A stretch of 8,858 nucleotides of DNA, from positions 1 through 8,858 of the forward strand of contig URYM01000066.1 of assembly GCA_900552095.1 (NCBI GenBank). Direction: 5' to 3'. Below are positions 1-6,588 of the stretch, in pieces. The notes beneath the pieces are model-generated. The model did not search any database. It was not told the origin of the DNA and was given only the letters and a program-made list of their open reading frames with translations. The stretch's first letter is position 1, and each line of letters begins with the position of its first letter. Made by a program: the position numbers and the translations under genes. The stretch is from an uncultured Blautia sp. Its GTDB lineage: Bacteria; Bacillota; Clostridia; Lachnospirales; Lachnospiraceae.

Positions 1-20
1 CAGATGTGTATAAGAGACAG
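1..20. other. Nextera/Tn5 mosaic-end adapter remnant (artefact)
   Basis: Bases 2-20 read AGATGTGTATAAGAGACAG, identical to the 19-bp hyperactive Tn5 mosaic end present in Nextera-type sequencing adapters. The preceding C matches the read-1 adapter, whose 5' part ends in C before the mosaic end. This is therefore untrimmed library adapter at a contig end, not genomic DNA. It places an in-frame TAA at 11-13 ahead of the truncated binding-protein gene. That stop gives a false impression that the gene begins downstream in this window. Confidence 0.95.
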
Positions 21-514
21 CCTCCGGCCCCTACTCTGCCTGCGCTCCCTTTATTCAGCAGTACCGGGCGAAGGATCCGGATGTAAAGTTCGTGATGTCT
101 GCGGCATGTTTCAGTAAAGAGTTCCTGGAACTGGCCGGAAAAGACGGGGAAGGCGTTTTGATCGGAACCAGCTTCTTCTACGGCAGCGAGGATGAGAAGG
201 TTAAGAGCTTTTCTGAGAAGTATACCGAGATCTACGGTTCAGAACCCAGTACTTTTGCAGCTCAGGTTTATGACGGAACAAATGCGATCCTTTACGCGAT
301 TGAAAAAGGAGAATCTGCAGACCGGGCAGATATTGTGAAGAATCTGGCAGATACAGACTTCAAGGGCGTTACCGGAAAGATCACCTTTGATGAGGAAGGC
401 AACTGTCCCAAGGAGCAGGTTCTGCTGGAGATCAAAAACGGCGCGTACACGGAGATCCCGGGCGTGCTTAAGAGTCAGGCAGACTGGGAAGAGAGCAGGG
501 GATTTGCAAAGTAG
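21..514 (+). CDS. Liv/HAAT-type ABC transporter substrate-binding protein, C-terminal part (5' truncated)
   Basis: This is the C-terminal half (about 163 residues) of an extracytoplasmic type I periplasmic-binding-fold protein feeding the LivHMGF-like transporter just downstream. The reading frame is open from the adapter junction (first full codon at 23). The GTG/ATG at 92-97 is internal, not a start. Recognisable parts are a helix reading APFIQQYRAKDPDVKF, a core strand/helix SKEFLELAGKDGEGVLIGTSFF, the FAAQVYDGTNAILYAI helix, and the closing GVTGKITFDEEGNCPKEQVLLEI segment typical of the family. The signal/lipobox region and the first ~230 residues are missing. In amino-acid-binding relatives the segment before the 'LxxxAG' helix usually reads like GGDGWDSP. 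Here it reads MSAACFSK, with no acidic residue, so the ligand may not be an amino acid (inference from by-eye alignment). Confidence 0.9.
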
Positions 515-544
515 GCAGAGAATGACAGGGCGGCGGGAAGACAG

Positions 545-579
545 CCGGGACAGCGGAAGTCGTCCCGGTAGCTGCCCGG
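545..579 (+). promoter_or_regulatory. GC-rich inverted repeat with two alternative hairpins, binding-protein/livH spacer
   Basis: The 80-nt gap between the binding-protein stop and livH holds a perfect 7-bp stem, CCGGGAC (545-551) with GTCCCGG (562-568), closing a 10-nt loop. The same 5' arm can instead pair with 571-579: CCGGG/CCCGG, a bulged A at 550, then CAGC/GCTG. The two folds are mutually exclusive. No U-run follows, so it is not a standard intrinsic terminator. Hairpins after the binding-protein gene are common in ABC transporter operons. They protect the upstream mRNA from 3' decay and raise binding-protein levels over permease. The second fold ends at the edge of the weak livH ribosome binding site (578-590). 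Function here is inferred. Confidence 0.5.
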
Positions 580-594
580 AAGTGGGGTGACGGT

Positions 595-1470
595 ATGGTT
601 TTAGAGCAGGTAATGAACGGCATTATGCTGGGCATGGTATATGCACTGATCGCGGTAGGTTATTCTCTTGTTTTCGGGATCCTGCGGCTTTTGAATATGG
701 CTCACGGCGCGATCTATGCGTTCGGAGCGCATATGGCTCTGTTTGCGGTGGCGATGAACTGGGGGCTTCCCGCAGCGATGATCTTTGCAATCGTTACCAC
801 CGGCATTTTGGAAATGCTGATGGACACGGTGATTCTGGCTCCTTTAAGGGCCAAAAATGCACCGAATATCACCTGTCTGATTTCGGTAATCGGTGTATCT
901 TATATCATTCAGAATCTTCTGATGATTGTTTTTGACAGTACGAAGAAAACGTTTCCAAAACTTTTTGATTTCGGAAATGTGGAAATCTTCGGAGTGACGC
1001 TCACGAGCGCTCAGATTTCCATGTTTCTGATCGCACTTGCCTTTCTGGTACTCCTGACCCTGATCGTGAATCACACGAAGATCGGTCTGGCCATGAGAGC
1101 TTCCAGGGAGAATCCCAAGGCGGCAAACCTGATGGGGATTGATGTAAGAAGAGTCGTTACCTTTACCTTTTTCCTGAGTGGTATGTGTGCGGCGGTGGCA
1201 GGTGTCCTGGTATCCGGATATTATCAGATGGTGTACTGCACCATGGGCGTGGAGGCCGGACTGAAAGGATTTTCCGCAGCGGTGCTGGGCGGTATCGGCG
1301 TTCTCTACGGATCTGTTGTGGGCGGTGTGATTGTCGGCGTGGCGGAGGCTTTGGCGGTGGCTTTCCTGGGCGGAAGCTTCCGGAGTGCGACTGCTTATAT
1401 CGTACTGTTCCTGGTGCTTCTGATCCGTCCGTCCGGACTGTTTGGCAAAGATAACATCGATAAGGTGTAG
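595..1470 (+). CDS. livH: Branched-chain amino acid-type (HAAT) ABC transporter permease LivH
   Basis: This 291-residue integral membrane protein is one of the two channel subunits of a Liv-type ABC importer. It is almost entirely hydrophobic, with segments consistent with about eight transmembrane helices. The N-terminus (MVLEQVMNGIMLGMVYALIAVG) is the canonical LivH opening, which supports the ATG at 595 despite a weak purine-rich ribosome site (GGGGTGA at 584-590). The family hallmark NMAHG lies at residues 34-38. The cytoplasmic EAA-like coupling loop, which docks the ATPases, spans roughly residues 164-190 (GLAMRASRENPKAANLMGID). The C-terminus ends in the common RPSGLFG motif. It lies 80 nt after the binding-protein gene and 13 nt before livM. 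The family transports amino acids, amides, urea or aromatic acids; the substrate of this one is unproven. Confidence 0.95.
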   Translation: MVLEQVMNGIMLGMVYALIAVGYSLVFGILRLLNMAHGAIYAFGAHMALFAVAMNWGLPAAMIFAIVTTGILEMLMDTVILAPLRAKNAPNITCLISVIGVSYIIQNLLMIVFDSTKKTFPKLFDFGNVEIFGVTLTSAQISMFLIALAFLVLLTLIVNHTKIGLAMRASRENPKAANLMGIDVRRVVTFTFFLSGMCAAVAGVLVSGYYQMVYCTMGVEAGLKGFSAAVLGGIGVLYGSVVGGVIVGVAEALAVAFLGGSFRSATAYIVLFLVLLIRPSGLFGKDNIDKV

Positions 1471-1472
1471 GG

Positions 1473-1478
1473 AGGAGG
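1473..1478 (+). promoter_or_regulatory. Ribosome binding site deciding the livM start
   Basis: A perfect AGGAGG sits 5 nt before the ATG at 1484. This places the livM start downstream of the livH stop. The longer in-frame reading from 1442, which would overlap the livH 3' end, is rejected. An in-frame GTG at 1481 is a minor alternative. Confidence 0.85.
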
Positions 1479-1483
1479 AAGTG

Positions 1484-2515
1484 ATGAAACGTCTGACAGG
1501 TTTGTATGAGAAAATCACAGATTTCCTCGGAAAGAATAAAAAGATCGTAATCCCTGTAACTTATCTTCTTTTGGCCAGCGTGCCCTTTCTCGGGGTAAGT
1601 CAGTACTTTATCCGGGTTTTATGTCTGATCGGAGTGTACTCGATCCTGACCTTAAGTCTTAATCTGATCGCAGGGTATATGGGGCAGACCTCCATGGGAC
1701 ATGCGGCGCTTTACTGCCTGGGCGGATATTTTTCCGCACTGCTGGGATCGAAGCTGGGATGGCCCTTCTGGATCACAATTCTCTTCGGTGTGCTGGGAGG
1801 CGCGCTGGGCGGACTGATTCTGGGACTTTCGACTATGCGGCTCTCCGGTTCCTATCTGGCGGTGATCACGCTCGCCTTTGCCGAGGTGGTGGAGATGGTG
1901 GTGCTGAACTGGAACGATGTGACAAACGGGCCTCTGGGAGTCAGAAATATTCCCCGTCCCAGCATTTTCGGCTGGGAGCTTACCACATCAAACGGAGGAT
2001 TCTACTGGCTGATGCTCGTGCTGGTCACGGTGGCGATCCTGGTGAGCCTCTGTGTGGTGAACTCCAAGTTTGGCCGGGCGGTCAGAGCGATCAAGGAGGA
2101 TGAACTGGCAGCGAAGCTGATGGGAGTACATACGGCGGCCTACAAGGTAAAAACAATCGTCCTCTCCGGGGCACTGGCCGGTATGGCGGGCGCTTACTAC
2201 GCCTCCATGAACCGTTACATTGATGCCAATACTTTTAACTTTGATGTGTCCATGACGATCCTCTGTATCGTGATCTTCGGAGGTCTGGGTTCTATCCCGG
2301 GCATGATTGTGGGATCCGTTCTCCTGATCGCATTTCCGGAAGTGCTGCGAGCGCTGTCTGACTACCGGTTTGTAGTATATGGTCTGCTTCTAATCTTCAT
2401 GATGCGGTTCCGTCCCCAGGGACTTCTGGGAGGACTCAGCAGAAAGCCCTACCGGCTGCCGAGAGGCGTGCGAAGGCCGGAACAGGAAGCAGAACCGGGA
2501 AAGCAGGTGAGATGA
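1484..2515 (+). CDS. livM: Branched-chain amino acid-type (HAAT) ABC transporter permease LivM
   Basis: This 343-residue protein is the second membrane subunit of the importer. After a short charged N-terminus (MKRLTGLYEKITDFLGKNKK) it runs through repeated hydrophobic helices. Family signatures include SLNLIAGYMGQTSMGHAAL (the LivM counterpart of the NxAHG region), the coupling loop GRAVRAIKEDELAAKLMGV from about residue 197, GALAGMAGAYYA, and the C-terminal IFGGLGSIPGMIVGS and RFRPQGLLGG motifs. The tail after that (RKPYRLPRGVRRPEQEAEPGKQVR) is basic and hydrophilic, and probably cytoplasmic. The stop TGA overlaps the livG ATG (ATGA), indicating translational coupling. Length and order (H-M-G-F) are normal for the family. 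Confidence 0.95.
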   Translation: MKRLTGLYEKITDFLGKNKKIVIPVTYLLLASVPFLGVSQYFIRVLCLIGVYSILTLSLNLIAGYMGQTSMGHAALYCLGGYFSALLGSKLGWPFWITILFGVLGGALGGLILGLSTMRLSGSYLAVITLAFAEVVEMVVLNWNDVTNGPLGVRNIPRPSIFGWELTTSNGGFYWLMLVLVTVAILVSLCVVNSKFGRAVRAIKEDELAAKLMGVHTAAYKVKTIVLSGALAGMAGAYYASMNRYIDANTFNFDVSMTILCIVIFGGLGSIPGMIVGSVLLIAFPEVLRALSDYRFVVYGLLLIFMMRFRPQGLLGGLSRKPYRLPRGVRRPEQEAEPGKQVR

Positions 2516-3312
2516 TGGCATTACTGGAAGTAAAAGGGATTACAAAGGTTTTCGGCGGTCTGGTGGCCGTGGAAAAGGTGGAATTTAAGGTAAATGAAGG
2601 CGAGATCGTCAGTATCATCGGACCCAATGGCGCCGGGAAGACCACTATTTTTAATATGCTCACCGGTGTCTATAAGGTAAATGACGGAACGATTGAATTC
2701 GAGGGAAAAGAGATCCAGAACAGGCAGCCCAGAGATATTGTGAAGGCGGGGATTGCCCGGACCTTTCAGAATATCCGTCTCTTCCCCACCATGCGTGTGA
2801 TTGAAAATGTGCTGGTGGGAGAACACATCCATGTGAATTATAATTTTCTGGATCTTCTGTTTAAGACGAAGAAGTACAGGGAAGAGGAGAAGAAAGCGGC
2901 AGAAAATGCCATCGCTCTTCTGGAGTCGCTGGAGCTGGGAGACCAGATCGATAATTATGCGAAAAACCTTCCCTATGGAATGCAGCGGAAGCTGGAAATC
3001 GCCCGGGCGATCGCGACAGATGCCAAGCTGATCATTCTGGACGAGCCGGCGGCGGGGATGAACCCCCAGGAGTCGGCGGAATTAAAAGAGTTTATCCTGA
3101 AATTGCGGGAACGGGGACAGACGATCCTTCTTATCGAACATGATATGAGCGTGGTAATGGATATTTCCGACCGGATCTATGTGATCGATCACGGCAGAAA
3201 GATTGCGGAGGGACTTCCGAAGGAGATTGCGGTAAATCCCCAGGTGATCACAGCTTACCTTGGAAGCGGAGGTGTGAAAAAAGATGACGACACAGAAAAA
3301 GAAAATTCTTGA
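2512..3312 (+). CDS. livG: HAAT-type ABC transporter ATP-binding protein LivG
   Basis: This 266-residue cytoplasmic ATPase energises the LivHM channel. Complete ABC motifs are present: Walker A GPNGAGKTT at residues 37-45, signature LPYGMQRKLEIARA from residue 153, Walker B LIILDEP with D177/E178, and the H-loop histidine H210 (LIEHDM). The LivG-specific features are ARTFQNIRLFPTMRVIENVLVG after the Q-loop, and an insertion around residues 103-130 (HVNYNFLDLLFKTKKYREEEKKA) before the helical subdomain. The signature has P-Y-G in place of S-G-G, close to the LSYGxQR form usual for LivG. Start ATG 2512 overlaps the livM stop by four bases; the adjacent ATG at 2515 is equally possible. The A-rich 3' end overlaps livF by 29 nt. 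Confidence 0.95.
   Translation: MMALLEVKGITKVFGGLVAVEKVEFKVNEGEIVSIIGPNGAGKTTIFNMLTGVYKVNDGTIEFEGKEIQNRQPRDIVKAGIARTFQNIRLFPTMRVIENVLVGEHIHVNYNFLDLLFKTKKYREEEKKAAENAIALLESLELGDQIDNYAKNLPYGMQRKLEIARAIATDAKLIILDEPAAGMNPQESAELKEFILKLRERGQTILLIEHDMSVVMDISDRIYVIDHGRKIAEGLPKEIAVNPQVITAYLGSGGVKKDDDTEKENS
3268..3274 (+). promoter_or_regulatory. Ribosome binding site for livF inside livG
   Basis: GGAGGTG lies 9 nt before the ATG at 3284, within the coding sequence for the livG tail. It supports a genuine 29-nt overlap between the two ATPase genes. There is no other conventional start codon in the livF frame before its conserved region. Confidence 0.8.
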
Positions 3313-4015
3313 GATCCGGGATCTGCACACGTATTACGGAAGCATCCATGCGCTGAAAGGGATTGACCTGGATGTATATGAGGGAGAACTGGTTACGCTG
3401 ATCGGAAGCAACGGGGCGGGAAAGAGCACCACCCTGGGAAGCATTACAGGCATTGTACCGGCCAGCAAAGGGACGATCCTCTTTGACGGGACAGATATTA
3501 CGAAGAAGAAGCCCTCGGATATTACGAAGCTGGGGATCGGTGTATCCCCGGAGGGGCGGGAAGTGTTCGGCGGACTGAGTGTGGAGGAAAATCTCAGGAT
3601 CGGAGCTTACACGCGGAAGGATGCCAAAGAAATTGCCGCTTCTTTTGCGGAGGTTTATGAACTTTTCCCCAGGCTGGCGGAGAGGAAGAAGCAGTCTGCG
3701 GGAACGCTCTCCGGCGGTGAACAGCAGATGCTGGCCGTGGGCAGGGCGATGATGAGCATGCCGAAGCTTCTGCTTCTGGATGAGCCTTCCATGGGTCTGG
3801 CGCCCAATCTGGTTGACCTGATCTTTGAGCTGATCTTAAAGATTAATAAGAGGGGAACGACGGTGCTTCTGATCGAGCAGAATGCCAATATGGCGCTTCA
3901 GATTGCCGACAGAGGTTATGTACTGGAGACCGGGCGGGTGACGATGACGGACGAAGCGAAAAAACTGCAGGCAAATGATGATGTGCGCAAGGCATATCTG
4001 GGTTCTGTGGGATAA
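3284..4015 (+). CDS. livF: HAAT-type ABC transporter ATP-binding protein LivF
   Basis: This 243-residue protein is the second ATPase of the importer, paired with LivG. Motifs: Walker A GSNGAGKST at residues 41-49, signature LSGGEQQMLAVGRAMM from residue 142, and Walker B LLLLDEP with D166/E167. The family-typical SMGLAPNLVD follows, then IEQNANMALQIADRGYVLETG, in which the H-loop position is Q/N-rich as usual for LivF. The first conserved strand is ILEIRDLHTYYG, preceded by a seven-residue lysine-rich extension (MTTQKKK) set by the overlapping start. The stop is 14 nt before the ASRT-like gene, without a terminator. The transporter and the sugar genes therefore appear to be cotranscribed. Confidence 0.95.
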   Translation: MTTQKKKILEIRDLHTYYGSIHALKGIDLDVYEGELVTLIGSNGAGKSTTLGSITGIVPASKGTILFDGTDITKKKPSDITKLGIGVSPEGREVFGGLSVEENLRIGAYTRKDAKEIAASFAEVYELFPRLAERKKQSAGTLSGGEQQMLAVGRAMMSMPKLLLLDEPSMGLAPNLVDLIFELILKINKRGTTVLLIEQNANMALQIADRGYVLETGRVTMTDEAKKLQANDDVRKAYLGSVG

Positions 4016-4029
4016 GGGAGGCGGAAGGT

Positions 4030-4395
4030 ATGAATAAATGGTATATCCCGGATGCCTACTATCCGGGCGTGTCCGGGGGAAAAACGTATGTAAGCCACGA
4101 GGCGGTCTGCTTTTTAAATGAGTCCTGCCGGGATGCACAGGTGAAAATGACGCTGTATTTTGAAGACCGGGAGAAAATGGAAGGATTTTCTGTCCTGATT
4201 CCGGGAGAAAGGACACTGCACGTAAGGCTGGATCAGCTGACCGGGGAGAAAGGACAGAAGATACCGGTGGATACGCCTTATGCGATTGTGATTGAGAGCG
4301 AGTCGATGCTGACGGTTCAGTACACCCGGGTAGATACGACGCAGGCAGAACTGGCTATTTCCACCACCATGGTGCAGAAAGGAGAGCAGGGATGA
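4030..4395 (+). CDS. ASRT-family predicted small-molecule (sugar)-binding protein
   Basis: This 121-residue soluble protein has no signal peptide or membrane segment. It closely resembles the Anabaena sensory rhodopsin transducer family. Shared landmarks, compared from memory, are WxI near residue 4 with a YxP turn, SHEAVCFLN (22-30), the strand pair QVKMTLYFED (37-46), the RTLHVRLDQL arm (61-70), IPVDTPYAIVI (78-88), and VQYTRVDTTQAELA (96-109). ASRT forms a beta-sandwich. A published computational study of the superfamily predicted that these proteins bind sugars and act in sugar-metabolism operons, including in bacteria without rhodopsin. No rhodopsin gene is in this window. It starts 14 nt after livF behind GGGAGG, and its stop overlaps the rhaA ATG (ATGA). 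The likely role is a cytosolic sensor or chaperone of the operon's substrate; this is inference. Confidence 0.85.
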   Translation: MNKWYIPDAYYPGVSGGKTYVSHEAVCFLNESCRDAQVKMTLYFEDREKMEGFSVLIPGERTLHVRLDQLTGEKGQKIPVDTPYAIVIESESMLTVQYTRVDTTQAELAISTTMVQKGEQG

Positions 4396-5609
4396 ATATT
4401 GACAGAAATTATGAAACCGCGAAGGAGATCTACGCTGCGTACGGGGTAGATACGGACCAGGTACTGGAGAAGATGAAGGAGATTCCCCTCTCTGTCCACT
4501 GCTGGCAGATCGATGATCTGACAGGGTTGGAGGACTTTGAAGGAAAACTGACCGGAGGGATTGCGGCTACGGGAAACGCGGGAGGAAAACCCAAGTCCGT
4601 GGAGGAATATTTTGCACAGCTGGAGCAGGCACTTGCCCTGATTCCGGGAAAAAAGAAGGTTGCGGCTCATGCGATCTACCACACGGCGGGAAAGGGCGTG
4701 GACCGGGATCAGATTGAGCCGGAACATTTCACCCGGTGGGTAGAATTTGCCCGCCAGATGGGAATCGGCCTGGATTTTAATCCCACTTACTTCAGCCATC
4801 CCAGAAGTGAGGATGGATTTACTCTTTCCAGCGCGGATGAAGAGAACCGCAGGTTCTGGGTGGAACACGGGAAACGCTGCCGGAGGATAGGGGCATATTT
4901 TGGAAAAGAACTGGGACAGACCTGCTACACAAACCACTGGATCCCGGACGGGTATAAGGATATCACTGTGGACAAGCTGGGGCCGAGAAAGCGGCTGGAG
5001 CAGTCTCTGGATGAGATTTTTGCGGAGCAGATCGATCCCCGGTATAACGTGGATTCGGTGGAGAGCAAGCTCTTCGGTCTGGGAAGCGAGTCTTATGTGA
5101 CGGGTTCCCATGAATTTTACAGTAACTATGTGGCGCACAAAAAGAACTGTATCATCTGTATGGATGCGGGGCATTTTCATCCCACAGAAGTGATTTCTTC
5201 CAAGCTCAGTTCCTATCTGGCTTTTGATCAGGAGATCATGCTGCATGTGAGCCGCCCGGTGCGCTGGGACAGCGACCATGTGACGATTCTGGATGATGAG
5301 ACGAAGGCGATCATGGAAGAAATCGCCCGGTGCGACGCTTTTGATAAAGTACATATTGGACTTGACTTCTTTGACGGGAGCGTGAACCGCATAGCGGCCA
5401 CGGCGATCGGGGGGAGAAGCGCAAAGAAAGCCATTCTTCTGGCTCTTCTGCAGCCCACGGAGGAATTAAAAGCGGCGGAGCGGGAGGGGAACTTCACGAA
5501 GCGGCTTGCTCTTCTGGAAGAGGTAAAAGCGCTGCCTTTTGGCCTTGTCTGGGCAAAATACTGTCAGGAATGCGGCTGTCCGCAGGATGACTGGATCCGG
5601 GCTTATTAA
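4392..5609 (+). CDS. rhaA: L-rhamnose isomerase
   Basis: This 405-residue cytoplasmic TIM-barrel metalloenzyme (EC 5.3.1.14) interconverts L-rhamnose and L-rhamnulose. It matches E. coli RhaA nearly end to end: VHCWQIDDLTG (35-45), LTGGIAATGN, GLDFNPTYFSHP, WIPDGYKDITVD, VESKLFGLGSESY, CMDAGHFHPTEVIS, HVSRPVRWDSDHV, and HIGLDFFDGSVNRIAA. The metal-ligand positions known for E. coli RhaA are all kept: E224, D258, H285, D293, D295 and D325 here. The C-terminus is about ten residues shorter than E. coli's. The start is fixed by AGGAGA (4380-4385), 6 nt before the ATG. RhaA enzymes also isomerise L-lyxose and L-mannose. The kinase downstream is LyxK-like rather than RhaB-like, so the physiological substrate may differ from L-rhamnose. 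Confidence 0.95.
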   Translation: MNIDRNYETAKEIYAAYGVDTDQVLEKMKEIPLSVHCWQIDDLTGLEDFEGKLTGGIAATGNAGGKPKSVEEYFAQLEQALALIPGKKKVAAHAIYHTAGKGVDRDQIEPEHFTRWVEFARQMGIGLDFNPTYFSHPRSEDGFTLSSADEENRRFWVEHGKRCRRIGAYFGKELGQTCYTNHWIPDGYKDITVDKLGPRKRLEQSLDEIFAEQIDPRYNVDSVESKLFGLGSESYVTGSHEFYSNYVAHKKNCIICMDAGHFHPTEVISSKLSSYLAFDQEIMLHVSRPVRWDSDHVTILDDETKAIMEEIARCDAFDKVHIGLDFFDGSVNRIAATAIGGRSAKKAILLALLQPTEELKAAEREGNFTKRLALLEEVKALPFGLVWAKYCQECGCPQDDWIRAY

Positions 5610-5626
5610 GAAAGAGGGAGAGATAC

Positions 5627-6574
5627 ATGAAGGAAATTAGGATTGCAGGAACAGACCTTGCCTTAAGTCCCATCGGGCTGGGGACGGTAAATGCCGGTAT
5701 TGCCTGGGATCATGAGGATGCTTTTCGGATTTTTGACAGTTATCTTGCGGCCGGGGGCAATCTGATCGACACGGCTCATGTGTACTCGGACTGGATCCCC
5801 GGAGAGACTGCCCGTTCAGAGCGGGTGGTGGGGGACTGGATCCGGAACCGCGGGAAAAGAGAGGATTTCATCCTTATGACCAAGGGCGGCCATCCCAGGA
5901 GTGAGACGATGCAGATCAGCCGTCTCTCCCGCGAGGAAATGACAGAGGATCTGGACGGCAGCTTAAAGAAGCTGGGGGTAGACTGGATCGATATTTATTT
6001 TTATCACAGAGATGATATCAATCGGCCGGTGGAAGAACTGATTGAGACGATGGAGGATTTCCGCCGGGCTGGAAAGATCCGCTATTACGGATGTTCCAAC
6101 TGGACGACAGAGCGTATGCGGGAAGCGGATGCATACTGCCAAGAGAAAGGGTACAGGGGCTTTGTAGCCAATCAGGCCATGTACAATATCGGTGTGGCGC
6201 AGATGAATCCGTTTCCGGATCCCACGATGGTGGTCTGTGATGAGGAGATGCTGGATTATCACCGGAATTCAGATAATCTGCTGATGCCCTATATGGGTGT
6301 GTGCAGCGGATTCTTCCACAAGTTAAAGGCGAAAGGACTGGAGGCGGTGAAGGACAGCTGTTACAACACGGATGGAAACCTGCGCCTGGCAGAAGGCATT
6401 TACCGTCTGTGTGAGGTGAGAGGAATTACCATTACGCAGGCGCTTCTCGGATTCTTTTCGGTTATGGATATTCCGGCGCTGCCGCTTGCGGGCGCCAGCA
6501 GTCTAAAGCAGCTGGCAGAATTAAATGAAACTCTGAGCACAGAATTTTGTGCAGAAGAATATAAATTTTTATAA
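5627..6574 (+). CDS. Aldo/keto reductase
   Basis: This 315-residue NAD(P)H-dependent oxidoreductase has the (beta/alpha)8 aldo/keto reductase fold. The full catalytic tetrad is visible: D48 and Y53 (DTAHVY), K86 (LMTKGG) and H127 (YFYHRDD). The strand KIRYYGCSNW and the cofactor-binding PLAGASSLKQL (286-296) are also typical. Its N-terminus lacks a signal peptide, so it is cytoplasmic. GGGAG lies 6 nt before the ATG, and the gene starts 17 nt after rhaA. The substrate is unknown. In a rhamnose-type pathway it could reduce L-lactaldehyde to 1,2-propanediol. Alternatively it could oxidise or reduce the sugar itself, as sugar-dehydrogenase members of the superfamily do. It is clearly diverged from the second reductase at 7250. 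Confidence 0.9.
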   Translation: MKEIRIAGTDLALSPIGLGTVNAGIAWDHEDAFRIFDSYLAAGGNLIDTAHVYSDWIPGETARSERVVGDWIRNRGKREDFILMTKGGHPRSETMQISRLSREEMTEDLDGSLKKLGVDWIDIYFYHRDDINRPVEELIETMEDFRRAGKIRYYGCSNWTTERMREADAYCQEKGYRGFVANQAMYNIGVAQMNPFPDPTMVVCDEEMLDYHRNSDNLLMPYMGVCSGFFHKLKAKGLEAVKDSCYNTDGNLRLAEGIYRLCEVRGITITQALLGFFSVMDIPALPLAGASSLKQLAELNETLSTEFCAEEYKFL

Positions 6575-6588
6575 GGGAGGATACGACC

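Noticed and set aside
92..97. GTG/ATG as the start of the binding-protein gene
   Set aside because: The frame is open and family-like upstream to base 21, and only the adapter supplies a stop. The protein would begin in the middle of the second lobe and lack a signal sequence.
387..590. A 67-codon plus-strand frame spanning the binding-protein end and spacer
   Set aside because: Its translation is Arg-rich and frame-shifted from the binding-protein gene. It ends just before livH without a ribosome site and has the character of an out-of-frame shadow.
1442..1483. Upstream in-frame start for livM, overlapping livH
   Set aside because: The extra residues (MAKITSIRCREEEV) are an out-of-frame reading of the livH end and there is no ribosome site. 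A perfect AGGAGG supports 1484.
844..1518. A 224-codon minus-strand open frame across livH
   Set aside because: It is antisense to a membrane-protein gene; its His/Ser/Gln-rich translation is the mirror of hydrophobic codons. No domain or start signal is seen.
4317..5354. A 345-codon open frame on the minus strand across rhaA
   Set aside because: It lies fully antisense to a very well conserved rhaA and the ASRT tail. Its translation shows no recognisable domain and it has no ribosome site. Long antisense frames arise from codon bias in such genes.
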